A DNA stretch of 30,000 nt from Glandiceps talaboti (taxonomy: Eukaryota; Hemichordata; Enteropneusta; Spengelidae). The stretch spans positions 23,498,486 through 23,528,485 of the forward strand of contig NC_135561.1 in NCBI RefSeq assembly GCF_964340395.1, in the 5' to 3' direction. Below, one piece after another: positions 1 through 8,474 of this stretch; positions within the stretch are counted from its first letter, which is position 1, and each line of letters begins with the position of its first letter. Under the pieces are notes generated by a model that saw nothing but the letters and a program-made list of their open reading frames with translations, was not told where the DNA came from and did no database searches. A program made the position numbers and the translations under genes.

Positions 1-1820
1 TTAGAAGTACACAAACAAATGTTTCTTACCAAGAGGAAGGAAGTAGCCACACTGATTGACAAATCAAAATCAGAATATTACAAAGACAAATTCAAACATG
101 CTGACTGTAAGGAAACATTTCTTCTAGTTAACGGTCTCCTTCAGTGTTCACAAAAGTCTCCATTACCACCTCATAATGACGCAAATACCTTAGCAGACGA
201 CTTTGTTAACTTTTTCGTCTCTAAAATACAGAGAATCTGTGAATCATTCGACTGTACAGATGATGTACACAAAGATCCTGCACCATTATCAAAATCCAGT
301 TTGTACAATTTAGAACTGGTATCTCAACACGATGTAAAGAAAATCATCATGTCTTCGCCTCCAAAATCCTGCTCCCTCGACGTCATCCCTACCTGGCTGC
401 TACGAGATGAATCTATACTTCACTCTTTACTACCTGTGATCACGTCAATTATGAATTCGTCACTACGTACTGGGCGTTTTCCAAAAGTGATGAAACATGC
501 TATCGTCAAACCCTTACTTAAGAAGAACAATCTGCCACAAAACAGCTTAGGTAATTATCGACCCGTTTCAAACATCAACTTCCTTAGTAAAGTATTGGAA
601 AAGGTCGTGACTCAACAGCTGGTGAGATATTTGAATTCATATGGTATCCATGATCCTCTACAGTCAGCATATAAACATGGTCATGGTGTAGAAACTGCCT
701 TGATTAAAGTTAAAGCTGACATAGAACACGCGCTCGATCAAGGTGATGGCGTGCTATTAGTGCTCTTGGACCTGTCTGCAGCGTTCGATACAATCAACCA
801 CACAAGGCTCATATCTCGCCGTCATGACATAGGAATTAGAGGAGCGGCACTAGAATGGTTTCAATCATATCTGAGCGGTCGTACACAATCAGTAGTTATT
901 GATGATGTCCTTTCTGATGCTGTTTCTCTTAACACAGGTGTCCCACAAGGCTCAGTGTTAGGACCGATACTTTTTCTCATATACATCTTGCCGCTTGCTG
1001 ATATTATTAATAAACATAACATTTTTCGGCATGGTTATGCTGACGACACACAATTGTACACCAGATTCTCACTCAAAGATGAACATGGACTGCAGCATGC
1101 CACAACCAAAGTTGAACATTGTATATCAGATGTGAGAAATTGGCTAAACAAAAATGAACTGAAGATAAACGACGGCAAGACAGAATTCCTCGTTATCACA
1201 GCGCCAAAACACAAGGAGCGAATTCTGCGTAAGAACCCACAGATCCACGTCGGTAATGAGCTGATCTACCCATCACCTTTTGTTCGTAACCTAGGCGCAC
1301 ATTTCGACTGTACTATGTCTATGGTTCCACATGTGAACAACACCGTAAAGAATGTTTACTATCAACTCACGTTTAGATTTTAACAACGGTTTATTACTTA
1401 GGTTGCCAGATAAAACTCTCACGTATACAGGTTTCACAGAACAGTGCTGCCAGACTGCTCACTAACACTAAGAAACGAGAACATATCACCCCTTGTCTAT
1501 ACAATCTTCACTGGCTCCCAGTGCAGCAGAGAATAAAATTTAAAATTCTCTGTCTAATTCATAAGGCAGTATTCTCAAATGATTCACCAGCCTATTTGAA
1601 GTCTCTAGTCACCATCAATATTCCTTCTAGAAATCTACGATCAGCTAGTGATACTACCAGACTGTCTGTTGACAGAGTTAGAAATTCCTATGGATATAGA
1701 CTCCTTTCAACCACTGGTGCCACTTTGTGGAATAATCTGCCCTTGACCATGAAAAACCATAGTCATGGTAGATTTAAAAAAGATCTAAAAACAATACTGT
1801 TCAATGAATATTACAATTAA
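1..1820 (+). pseudogene. LINE reverse transcriptase ORF, frameshifted
   Basis: The first frame runs from the window edge to a stop at 1381-1383. Numbering from the ATG at 19, it shows RT motif A (LDLSAAFDTINH, aspartate at residue 251), motif B (GVPQGSVLGP, from residue 307) and the catalytic YADD of motif C at residues 340-343. After YYQL (about 1359-1370) the frame is lost. A short stretch in a second frame (about 1367-1423, SRLDFNNGLLLRLPDKTLT) resumes the family pattern after an apparent loss of roughly 25 residues. A third frame then runs from about 1422 to 1820 with the conserved LHWLPV motif and the C-terminal LWNNLPL block. Two frameshifts plus a deletion therefore separate pieces of one ancestral protein. 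The RT core residues look intact, so the breakage is fairly recent or confined to the 3' half. Confidence 0.85.
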
Positions 1821-1964
1821 TGTTTATGCATGTTGATTTGTGATCAGATTTTGTCTCCATAGAGTCTTTATTTTATTTTAAAGAACACCAGTAAGTCCTT
1901 TATTTTAATATATATTGTCAGTTTTTAGAATCCTTTTATTACTTTTTTTTTAAACTGTTGTAAG

Positions 1965-1993
1965 GCGCATAGAAACGTATTGTGAATTTGCGC
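1965..1993 (+). other. Putative LINE 3' UTR stem
   Basis: GCGCA at 1965-1969 and TGCGC at 1989-1993 form a short inverted repeat just before the (ATT)n tail. CR1/L2-group LINEs often keep a small stem at this place, thought to be recognised by their reverse transcriptase. Function here is inferred from position only. Confidence 0.4.
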
Positions 1994-2007
1994 GGATAAA
2001 TGAATAA

Positions 2008-2008
<1 letters not shown>

Positions 2009-2048
<40 letters not shown>
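2009..2048 (+). repeat. (ATT)n terminal tract of the LINE
   Basis: About 13 uninterrupted ATT units directly follow the LINE 3' UTR. Short microsatellite tails of this kind mark the 3' end of CR1/L2-type insertions, so this probably gives the right-hand boundary of the element. Confidence 0.85.
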
Positions 2049-2139
2049 GTAAATATATTGTAATTGATGTAGATATACATGTATGTATATTCTCATAGTC
2101 ATTTAGTGTTGTCTGCCCTCTTTATATTTTTGTCATGAA

Positions 2140-2177
2140 TTTATTTATTTATTTATTTATTTATTTATCTATTTATA
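2140..2177 (+). repeat. (TTTA)n microsatellite
   Basis: About nine TTTA units with one TCTA variant. It lies about 90 bp beyond the LINE tail in unique AT-rich DNA. No link to a gene is seen. Confidence 0.85.
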
Positions 2178-2376
2178 GATTTTATTTATAGTGTCTAAAG
2201 AGACGGACTAGATCAGCAACTAGCTATTTTCCGATCTCCTTTTACCTACTTCAAGATGTGTAATATTTTCTTTTCTCTGTAAATGCACAAAATTATCGAA
2301 AGCATACATTCGCTTGGCACATACTTTTGCAAAGTAAAAGGTAAACGACTGCTCCTGAGGTTTGAATATTCAAAAA

Positions 2377-2595
<219 letters not shown>

Positions 2596-2783
2596 TGAAT
2601 TAGGCATACACAAATACTTTCGCATGGCTGTCACCCATCCCATCATTGAATATAGGTTTTAGAAGGTATCGCGGCAAAGCCGAGAGAAATATTTTAATTT
2701 ACTCGGTAAACGACCGCTCCTGGTTTAATAGAATAAATAAAAAGTGGGGATTCTTTGGAGCAAACAGCATTCAGCTTAATTTT

Positions 2784-3004
2784 AAAGTCCAATAACTTTT
2801 ATCTTGTGGGAACTTTGCCAAAGCATTATTTCTTGCTTTCTCACAATTCATTAAATGTTGATTTGAAAGACAGCCTGATTCTGGTATGACGATACTGTAC
2901 TTTAGGCATGTATACAGGCTGTCTTTTTAAAGTCAGTATTGAACAGTTAAAGGAAATATATGGCTTTGGCAAAGTTACACAACATAAGAGTTATTGAGTC
3001 TTTG
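2784..3004. repeat. Nested inverted repeat, foldback/MITE-like
   Basis: Outer arms at 2790-2825 and 2962-2996 are reverse complements at roughly 32 of 35 positions with one indel, and weaker pairing continues outward to about 2784 and 3004. An inner perfect 12-bp pair, AAAGACAGCCTG (2866-2877) and CAGGCTGTCTTT (2915-2926), is nested within. The whole could fold into one long hairpin of about 220 nt. No target-site duplication was identified, so mobility is inferred from structure alone. The motif TTTGGCAAAG recurs just downstream. Confidence 0.65.
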
Positions 3005-4637
3005 GCAAAGGTTGCCATTGGTGTGAAGCAGTATCTTCTGCAAAGCTTTCAATACTAAGACTTTCCAAAGGTTGGTAACTTGAAGATTCAACAAATTTTG
3101 CTCTGCAAGATCTTCGACCCAGCTTAGCAGTCCACAACTTCGGCAAAGACTAGGAGTCAAATGATTCGACATAGTTAAAAATATTGGCACACTGAATACT
3201 TGAAGCTTTGAAACCCAACCTTCATATGTCCAACAAGCTTCCAACAAAGGTCAAAGGTCATGCACAATCGCGTGTCCTCTAAATGTTTAACTTGCACTAG
3301 CCCAGGATCACGGATATTTTTTTTTCATCAAAGTAAAATTAAAGATATTTTTACTAAAAATTGGTCAGTTATTTATAAAAAGTGGTCGGTATTATCTGTA
3401 GGTAGTGTAGTGACAAGTTTAAATCTTGAGTGTAAGCTTGGTTTTGAATCTGTCAACATGTTAAAACTACACTAGCTTGTAACTGGAATATAGTTTTTCT
3501 CCCAATAATATTATCAGTGGTCGATTTTATCCAAAAGTATCACAGTAACAAGTTTAAATCAATATTTAGATGAAGACCCAAACTTCAGTTTGATTTAATT
3601 TATCTTGCATACCTCTTATGGGGGTTCCCCTAGAAGCTTTTGAAGTTTTTTTTTTATAACCAATTTGTTGAATCTTATTGTTGGTTTAACGAATGAGTGG
3701 CCTCTGGGGAGAGGGAGCTGAAGGGGTTCCCCCCTGGCAGATCTGGAGTTTTTTTTGTTTCTATTTAGGCAATCTTTAGGTTATTCATAGCCTCTGATGA
3801 GGTAATATTCCCAAGCTTCGAAAAGCTAAAGTAATATATAACTTAAAATTAAATAAGTTTTCCATGTTGTAAAAGTGGGCCTGTATCATTGGTATAGGGG
3901 CATTGATATTGTATGTATAGTAAAGTCACTGGTATGTTAGAGCACTTTAGGAGGTCATACCTAGTGTATTTATAGAAACTTGAATTTGATTTGTAGTGTC
4001 CATACATGTAGTGTTCGAAATAGGAAGTATATTACTCCCTTCTGACAAATTCATACTGAAGAGACTAGAACAATTTAGATTAAGTTCTTTTATAATCTAT
4101 CCAATAGTATGAAGGTTACCATTACAAAACCTTCAAGTTCACTTTTGCCCCAAAGTGCAAGATAAGTTAAGCACTGATTGTGAAACAGCCAAACATTTAC
4201 ATGGCATGTTCTGTAACAAGTGTGGTAGCTAGGTAATACATGTATATGTATAATTTTATATATATAGTTATGTTTGAACCCTTACATGAAGTAATATTTA
4301 AAAAAAATTATGAAAGTAACAGAGACAAGAACAAATATATTTATGTACCACAGGCAACAAAAGTGACTGGTCCCTGACATGTGTTTGAAAATGTTTTGTC
4401 ATGATCTGACAAGTGTCCTGGTTGGAGAGGTACTAGCAGGTAGAACAGTACACTCGAACTTGTGCATCATTTCCCTGCCAAGACATTTTTTTTCTAGCAG
4501 CAGTGGTCCATCTTTTTTTTACATCACTCACTCAGATCCGGATTTTTTTTCAAGCAACTCCATTTGGCATCTCCCCCCTCCGAAAGCTTCCAAGCCCCCC
4601 CCCCCAGGATATCAAATGGTCCACCCCTTATTTTATA
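3005..4637. other. Non-coding stretch, no gene recognised
   Basis: AT-rich DNA with only short open frames of random-looking composition. Two loosely similar segments near 3620-3660 and 3724-3775 share a GGGGTTCCCC-like palindrome followed by a T-run, which suggests a diverged duplicated repeat. An 11-base C-run lies near 4595. Nothing here supports an exon. Confidence 0.6.
3248..3260 (+). promoter_or_regulatory. DR1-type nuclear receptor motif
   Basis: AGGTCAAAGGTCA is a perfect direct repeat of AGGTCA with a one-base spacer, the known site type for RXR, HNF4 and COUP-TF family receptors. It is about 3.7 kb upstream of the dynein start codon. The match is exact, but function is unsupported by anything else. 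Confidence 0.3.
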
Positions 4638-5165
4638 GAGTGGCAGCTGTCATTCCACTGGTTTTACAGTGAAGTGGGTGTCATTCAAGTAACTGAATGC
4701 AGAAAAGGGTGTCATCCCACAGTTTACCCACTGTAAATGCTGTCACTCGTTTTCTGTCATTCGGGTTGTCATTCGTTTTAGAGTCACCCCATAAAAGGTT
4801 GTCATTCCACTGTTTACATACTGGAAATGCTGTCATTCCAATTTCAAAACGTTGAAAATGCTGTCATTCCACTTATGCTATAGAGTGGCGGCTGTCATTC
4901 CACTGGTTTTACAGTGCAGAGGGTGTCATCAATCAAGTAACTGAATGCAGAAAAGGTTGTCATTCCACTGTTTACATACTGGAAATGCTGTCATTCCAGT
5001 TTCAAAACGTTGAAAATTCTGTCATTCCACTTATTTTATAGAGTGGTGGCTGTTATTCCACTTGTTTAACAGTGCAGTGGGTGTCATTCAACTAACTGAA
5101 CGCAGAAAAGGATGTCATTCCACTGTTTACACACTCTAAATGCTGTCATTCGTTTTAGGGTCACC
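4638..5165. repeat. Degenerate tandem repeat with recurring GTCATTCCA
   Basis: The phrase GAGTGGCRGCTGTCATTCCA (with variants) begins at 4638, 4883 and 5041. Between these, shorter phrases alternate: TGTCATTCCACTGTTTACA, GGAAATGCTGTCATTCCA and ACTGAATGCAGAAAAGG. GTCATTC or a close variant occurs well over ten times, every 25-45 bp. The spacing of 245 and 158 bp shows units of unequal composition. Open frames crossing it are low-complexity and not convincing. Confidence 0.75.
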
Positions 5166-5222
5166 CCCCTTTAAGAGTGATCGGTGGTATCATCACATAA
5201 TTGTAATCTGTATGACTGTTTG

Positions 5223-5471
5223 TTAGTTATCAGACAACCAACACACTTTTTTTTTATTGTCTGAGTTCACATCAACTTCATTTCTAGTCCTGATTGCTGA
5301 CGGAGTAAATAGGAATCGATCCCACTTTTCCAGTATAGCATTTGCAGCCTGGGACTTCTGAGCTGAGGCCCATGGATCGTCATCCTCCTGAGCTGCAGAT
5401 ACATATGTATCTGGTCGTACAGATGGTACAGATCCCACAGAGTGGTGAAAGAGCGCGCCACCATGCGACAA
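5223..5471 (-). CDS. Weak candidate coding segment, function unknown
   Basis: A minus-strand open frame of about 82 codons has a composition unlike the surrounding AT-rich DNA. It is acidic and mixed in character, including DDDPWASAQKSQAANAILEK. An in-frame stop lies just upstream (near 5480) and the frame begins at TTG rather than ATG. If it is real, the true start or splice acceptor must lie inside it, for instance at the CTGCAG or CTCAG steps near 5390-5400. An overlapping frame with a true ATG at 5464 encodes a less protein-like 65-residue sequence. The 3' end runs into an A-rich tract (AATAAAAAAAAA), which could also mean a retrocopy tail. No family was recognised. It would be divergent from the dynein gene. 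Confidence 0.25.
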   Translation of the reverse strand: MSHGGALFHHSVGSVPSVRPDTYVSAAQEDDDPWASAQKSQAANAILEKWDRFLFTPSAIRTRNEVDVNSDNKKKVCWLSDN

Positions 5472-5600
5472 GTGTTGTTTTTATGAAAGGTACCAACAAT
5501 ATGTAAATAATATGTAAATTAGTTACTAGCTAGCAACAGGGAAACAACATGGCGGCCATTAGGCGGAATTCCACAACACAACGATTTAGTCACTGCTACA
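5440..5600. promoter_or_regulatory. Candidate promoter patch with YY1-like and X-box-like motifs
   Basis: This stretch holds more CpG and GC than its surroundings. It includes ACATGGCGGCCATT near 5547-5560, which matches the YY1 core AANATGGCGGC known from metazoan promoters and 5' UTRs. GTTACTAGCTAGCAAC at 5522-5537 is a near-palindrome resembling the RFX X-box of ciliary genes, although the spacer is one base longer than usual and the left half-site is imperfect. A perfect vertebrate-style Kozak context (GCCACCATG, ATG at 5463) opens only a seven-codon frame. An RFX-like site near an axonemal dynein gene would make sense, but the coding start is 1.4 kb away and an untranslated exon would be needed. 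Confidence 0.3.
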
Positions 5601-6005
5601 TGTGATATTGGTGTGTGAATACATTTATATATTACAACGAAAGCATCAAGGTAACATTAGTTGTAATATTTTTTCCCAGAAAATAACCGTTGTACTTTTT
5701 CAAACAATGTTTTTTTTATCTTTTGTGATACACGACCGTTTCAACCGACCACATTGGGTTTACTACTATACTGGGTTAGGCTAGGCTCGAGCCGTTCGGG
5801 TTCGAATTTTCGAATTTGCGTTCTAAAATTCTGACTAATTGATAGATGCATTATTTACTCTGTAAAGGCTATGTGGGGTTTGTGTATGAAACAATTTATT
5901 TATCAGGTGACACGTGTTGTGACAAACTTGAAATTCCAGGAGAAACATAATACGTGTGTAAGTTGTAACGTATGACCACATGACAGTAAGTAACTTAAGT
6001 TTAAA
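5601..6005. other. Upstream non-coding region of the dynein gene
   Basis: No coding frame is convincing. A GACACGTGT E-box-like palindrome lies near 5910. A donor-like ACA|GTAAGT at 5983-5991 could end an untranslated first exon that splices to the acceptor at 6897-6898, but there is no direct evidence for transcription here. Confidence 0.35.
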
Positions 6006-6454
6006 ATTGTAGCGTTTGTTGTGATTTTGAGGGTTTTTTCTTCTGTTTTTGTGGTTTTGTCTTTCCAACGTTTAACTTGAAGCAAACACTACAATTCCTG
6101 TAACGTTAACGCAAATAGACGGAAGTGATTCAGGTCTGAATCGCAAATTTGGGTGGATTTTTCTGCTAAATTACGCCTTACACGTACAAAATCCAATTTT
6201 TCCTAATTCCAACATTAATTACGGAGCCTTCAAGACCCAAGAAATGTTCAGAGGTACCCCAATCCATCAAAGTCGGCAAAAGTAGCAATGCACGCAGCAT
6301 TTTGAAACGGGTAGCACGCTGACATCTCGTCACGTTTTCAGGGTGACCTTGTCTATTTGCGAATTGCGTAGCGTTTGCTTCCAGTTAAACATCGGAACGT
6401 AAAAAGCACAAAAATAGAAGAAAAAAACCTCAAAATCACAACAAACACTACAAT
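6006..6454. mobile_element. Foldback element with ~100-bp terminal inverted repeats
   Basis: The left arm (6006-6120) begins ATTGTAGCGTTTGTTGTGAT. The right arm (6351-6454) reads the same on the opposite strand with scattered mismatches and one gap of about 11 bp near the inner end; both inner ends finish at GCAAATAGAC. Roughly 230 bp of unrelated DNA lies between. This is the structure of a non-autonomous foldback/MITE-type DNA element. It encodes nothing, and no clear target-site duplication was seen at the ends. It sits between the candidate promoter and dynein exon 1. Confidence 0.7.
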
Positions 6455-6898
6455 CATTGAAGCTAGGTTACCGTCTATGTAACGTTTGTAGTTTGCCAAA
6501 GTTCTAATAATAATATGTTGGTAAGAATCACAGATCAGCAGCTAAGACAGTGATTGAGCCCAAATGCACACATTGTCAAATGTTTGTAACGTCTATTTCG
6601 TGTACAAAAAGTCTATACTAAATAATGTAAAACATTTGAGGAGGTCAATAATACAGGTCATCTCTTTATTCTAACACTAAAAATTTCTAGTATAGTAAAA
6701 TTAGAATGTTGAAATCTGTGCCAACCTATGGAAACTGTTCAGAAATAACATCAGTAGAAACACACAATTTTTTTTTCTTCTCGAAATCATAATGGCAGCT
6801 TGGTTTTTTACATTGTTGTAATAAACTTGAAGTAAGATAATCCAGAAATTGTAAACAAAATTGAAGTTGCTGTACGTTATGTTTCACCTTTATATTAG
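6455..6898. other. AT-rich upstream DNA ending in a splice acceptor
   Basis: No gene is seen. The segment ends in a pyrimidine-rich acceptor at 6897-6898 (CACCTTTATATTAG), about 20 bp before the dynein start codon. This suggests that exon 1 described here is preceded by an untranslated exon further upstream. Confidence 0.5.
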
Positions 6899-6917
6899 GT
6901 TGTAATCAATATCAGAA

Positions 6918-7021
6918 ATGGAGGTAGATGAACGTCTTCGCTGGTTGGAATCTCGCATTACATCAAGTCTTCGACCAAGAAATGACGACTTGAAAGCACT
7001 CTTTGCCAATGATGATAATAG
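6918..7021 (+). CDS. Axonemal dynein heavy chain, coding exon 1 (residues 1-34)
   Basis: Axonemal dynein heavy chains are the ATP-driven motor subunits of ciliary and flagellar dynein arms; this window holds only the N-terminal tail, which binds intermediate chains and other heavy chains. The start is the ATG at 6918: it has a purine at -3 and G at +4, and an in-frame TAA at 6903 excludes an earlier start in this exon. The peptide MEVDERLRWLESRITSSLRP resembles the opening of outer-arm beta/DNAH9-type chains, which also begin with a short basic-acidic helix before the first conserved block. The donor is AATAG|GTAAGA, leaving the intron in phase 2, and the next exon completes an arginine codon. 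The nine exons together give 467 complete residues, about a tenth of a typical heavy chain of over 4000 residues. The paralogue is not resolved; DNAH9/11/17-like is the favoured guess. Confidence 0.8.
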
Positions 7022-7603
7022 GTAAGACAGCAGTTTTAATAGTGAAATGTAAGTAATTCAGGTCTTGCTATTAAACTAAGGTGTTTAGTTTGAATTTGAA
7101 GTTATTGAAGGAATTTAGGCAGATATGAGGGTGTTCATACTTCATTAAATCATGCCGTTTTATTTTTGTAAACTGTAACATATTGAAATAAAGTCTATAA
7201 AATCATAATTCACTGATGGGTACATATAGTGTAATCCACTCTTCATTTTCACTGTAGTCCATAAAAAGCACCACTTTTTTTGTTCATGATCCTAATAACA
7301 TTTCAAAAAGTTCCAATGGTGAGAGGGGAATATCCCCCTGGTCCTTGCCCCCACTTGAGTCAAAATTTAACAAAAAAAGTATATTTCATCCATTATATTA
7401 ATCACAGATGTATAAAGTTTTGGGGTGAGTGGGCCATTATGTCAGTTGTTCTCTTCATAATTTGTGAATTGTGTTTTTTCGACTTTTATGTAAAAAACTG
7501 AAATATTATTTTGTAATAATTTTTTTTCTTTAATTGTACTGGGAACACCCTGTCTACCTTAAGGCATGTTTGAGGTAGCCCTAGTTTCAACAAGCTGATA
7601 ATT

Positions 7604-7634
<31 letters not shown>

Positions 7635-7928
7635 TATGGATATACTAGTAGATAGACAGCTAGCTCAATAGATAGATAGACAGACGGACGGACGGACGGA
7701 CGGACAGATAGATAGTTATATACAAACATAGACCCTACACGAATAGTGTAGGGTAGGGTAGGGGCTAAGATACAAAATAAAAGTTCAAGTGTGACATGTA
7801 GGAGATTTGTGAATGGGTGAAAAGAGTACCTTGACAATGCAGATATAATTACCCTGTAATCAAGGTGTAAACAAGAGAGGAAAAAGATTGGAACAAACTG
7901 AATTGTGATTGTTTATGTATCTTGACAG
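7022..7928 (+). other. Intron 1, no minisatellite
   Basis: A phase-2 intron of 907 bp with donor GTAAGA and acceptor TATCTTGACAG. Apart from the GATA/GACG microsatellite it is unique-looking AT-rich DNA. A GGGTAGGGTAGGGG run near 7750 has only three G-tracts and so falls short of a full quadruplex motif. Confidence 0.75.
7606..7715 (+). repeat. Compound (GATA)n/(GACG)n microsatellite
   Basis: GATA units at about 7607-7635, then a short interruption, then GATA, GACG and GACA units from about 7670 to 7715. It lies in intron 1. It is the only tandem repeat in that intron. Confidence 0.9.
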
Positions 7929-8169
7929 ACATGCCTTTTTAGAATTTTGTAACAATGAAGATGTGAGACGTTTATTTGTATTTACCAAACCACCAAAGAG
8001 TGGTCTGTGTGCCTCTTTGAATCCTCCACAACATGTCAGAAGTAAAGCTGTGTTCTTCCTGAAGACAAACCAAGCTTCTAAACTGACCAAAGATAATATT
8101 AGAGAAGATGTTGTCTATTCGGATTCTTCTACTGCTTCATTACACCAGTTGGATTTACTTGCCAAAGAG
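7929..8169 (+). CDS. Axonemal dynein heavy chain, coding exon 2 (residues 35-115)
   Basis: The exon completes arginine 35 from the AG of exon 1 and then reads HAFLEFCNNEDVRRLFVFTK. The later block KAVFFLKTN followed by LTKDNI matches the pattern found near the N-terminus of outer-arm heavy chains (a VFFL/I-K/R strand followed by a T-x-D/E-N-I turn). The exon ends DLLAKEgt with a strong GTAAGT donor at 8170, phase 0. The last 21 bases of the exon and this donor are repeated in the intron with a 91-bp period, so a second donor-like site is present at 8261. Confidence 0.85.
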
Positions 8170-8352
8170 GTAAGTAGAATTTAGAAAGATGAAAAATAAC
8201 ACAAGTTATATACATTAATTCAACTACATACAATTGTAGTTGGATTGACTTGCCAAAGAGGTAAGTAGAATTTAGAAAGATGAAAAATAACACAAGTTAT
8301 ATACATTAATTCAACTACATACAATTGTAGTTGGATTTACTTGCCAAAGAAG
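8149..8352 (+). repeat. 91-bp tandem duplication of the exon 2 tail and splice donor
   Basis: Copy 1 (8149-8239) contains the last 21 coding bases, the donor and 70 bp of intron. Copy 2 (8240-8330) repeats this almost perfectly, including TGCCAAAGAGGTAAGTAG. A partial third copy (8331-8352) stops just after the coding-like part and has lost the donor (AAAGAAGTTA). Use of the second donor would add a short in-frame stretch ending at TAG (GTA AGT AGA ATT TAG), so it would truncate the protein. Confidence 0.92.
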
Positions 8353-8474
8353 TTACCCGGTAGTAACTAGTAGAAAGATTACAAGTAAATATATTGTATT
8401 CAACTACACAAGTCAGCTTTATTTGCATGAAGTATTCTCTGGGAATTTACAAATGTATGTAGGGTATTGTCTAG

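Larger units (their letters stand above)
1..2048 (+). mobile_element. CR1/L2-like non-LTR retrotransposon (LINE), 3' portion
   Basis: A reverse-transcriptase frame is followed by the C-terminal region typical of CR1/L2-type elements, an AT-rich 3' UTR, a small GCGC-bearing inverted repeat and a terminal (ATT)n tract. That order is the usual 3' end of this LINE group. The frame is open to the first base of the window, so the endonuclease part, if present, lies to the left. The coding region is broken (see the pseudogene entry), so this copy cannot be autonomous. It lies about 4.9 kb upstream of the first dynein coding exon in the same orientation. The clade assignment (CR1, L2, Rex1 or a relative) rests on motif style and the 3' end and is not certain. 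Confidence 0.85.

Noticed and set aside
5463-5486. Perfect Kozak GCCACCATG as a gene start on the + strand
   Set aside because: The frame stops after seven codons; at best it is an upstream micro-frame.
5785-5830. GGGTTCGAATTTTCG resembling a tRNA B box
   Set aside because: No matching A box at the right distance and no cloverleaf could be traced.
7280-7501. 73-codon open frame on the + strand in intron 1
   Set aside because: Low-complexity, AT-driven composition, no splice signals that would fit and no recognisable similarity.
7741-7765. GGGTAGGGTAGGGG as a G-quadruplex
   Set aside because: Only three G-runs are present; four are required for an intramolecular quadruplex.
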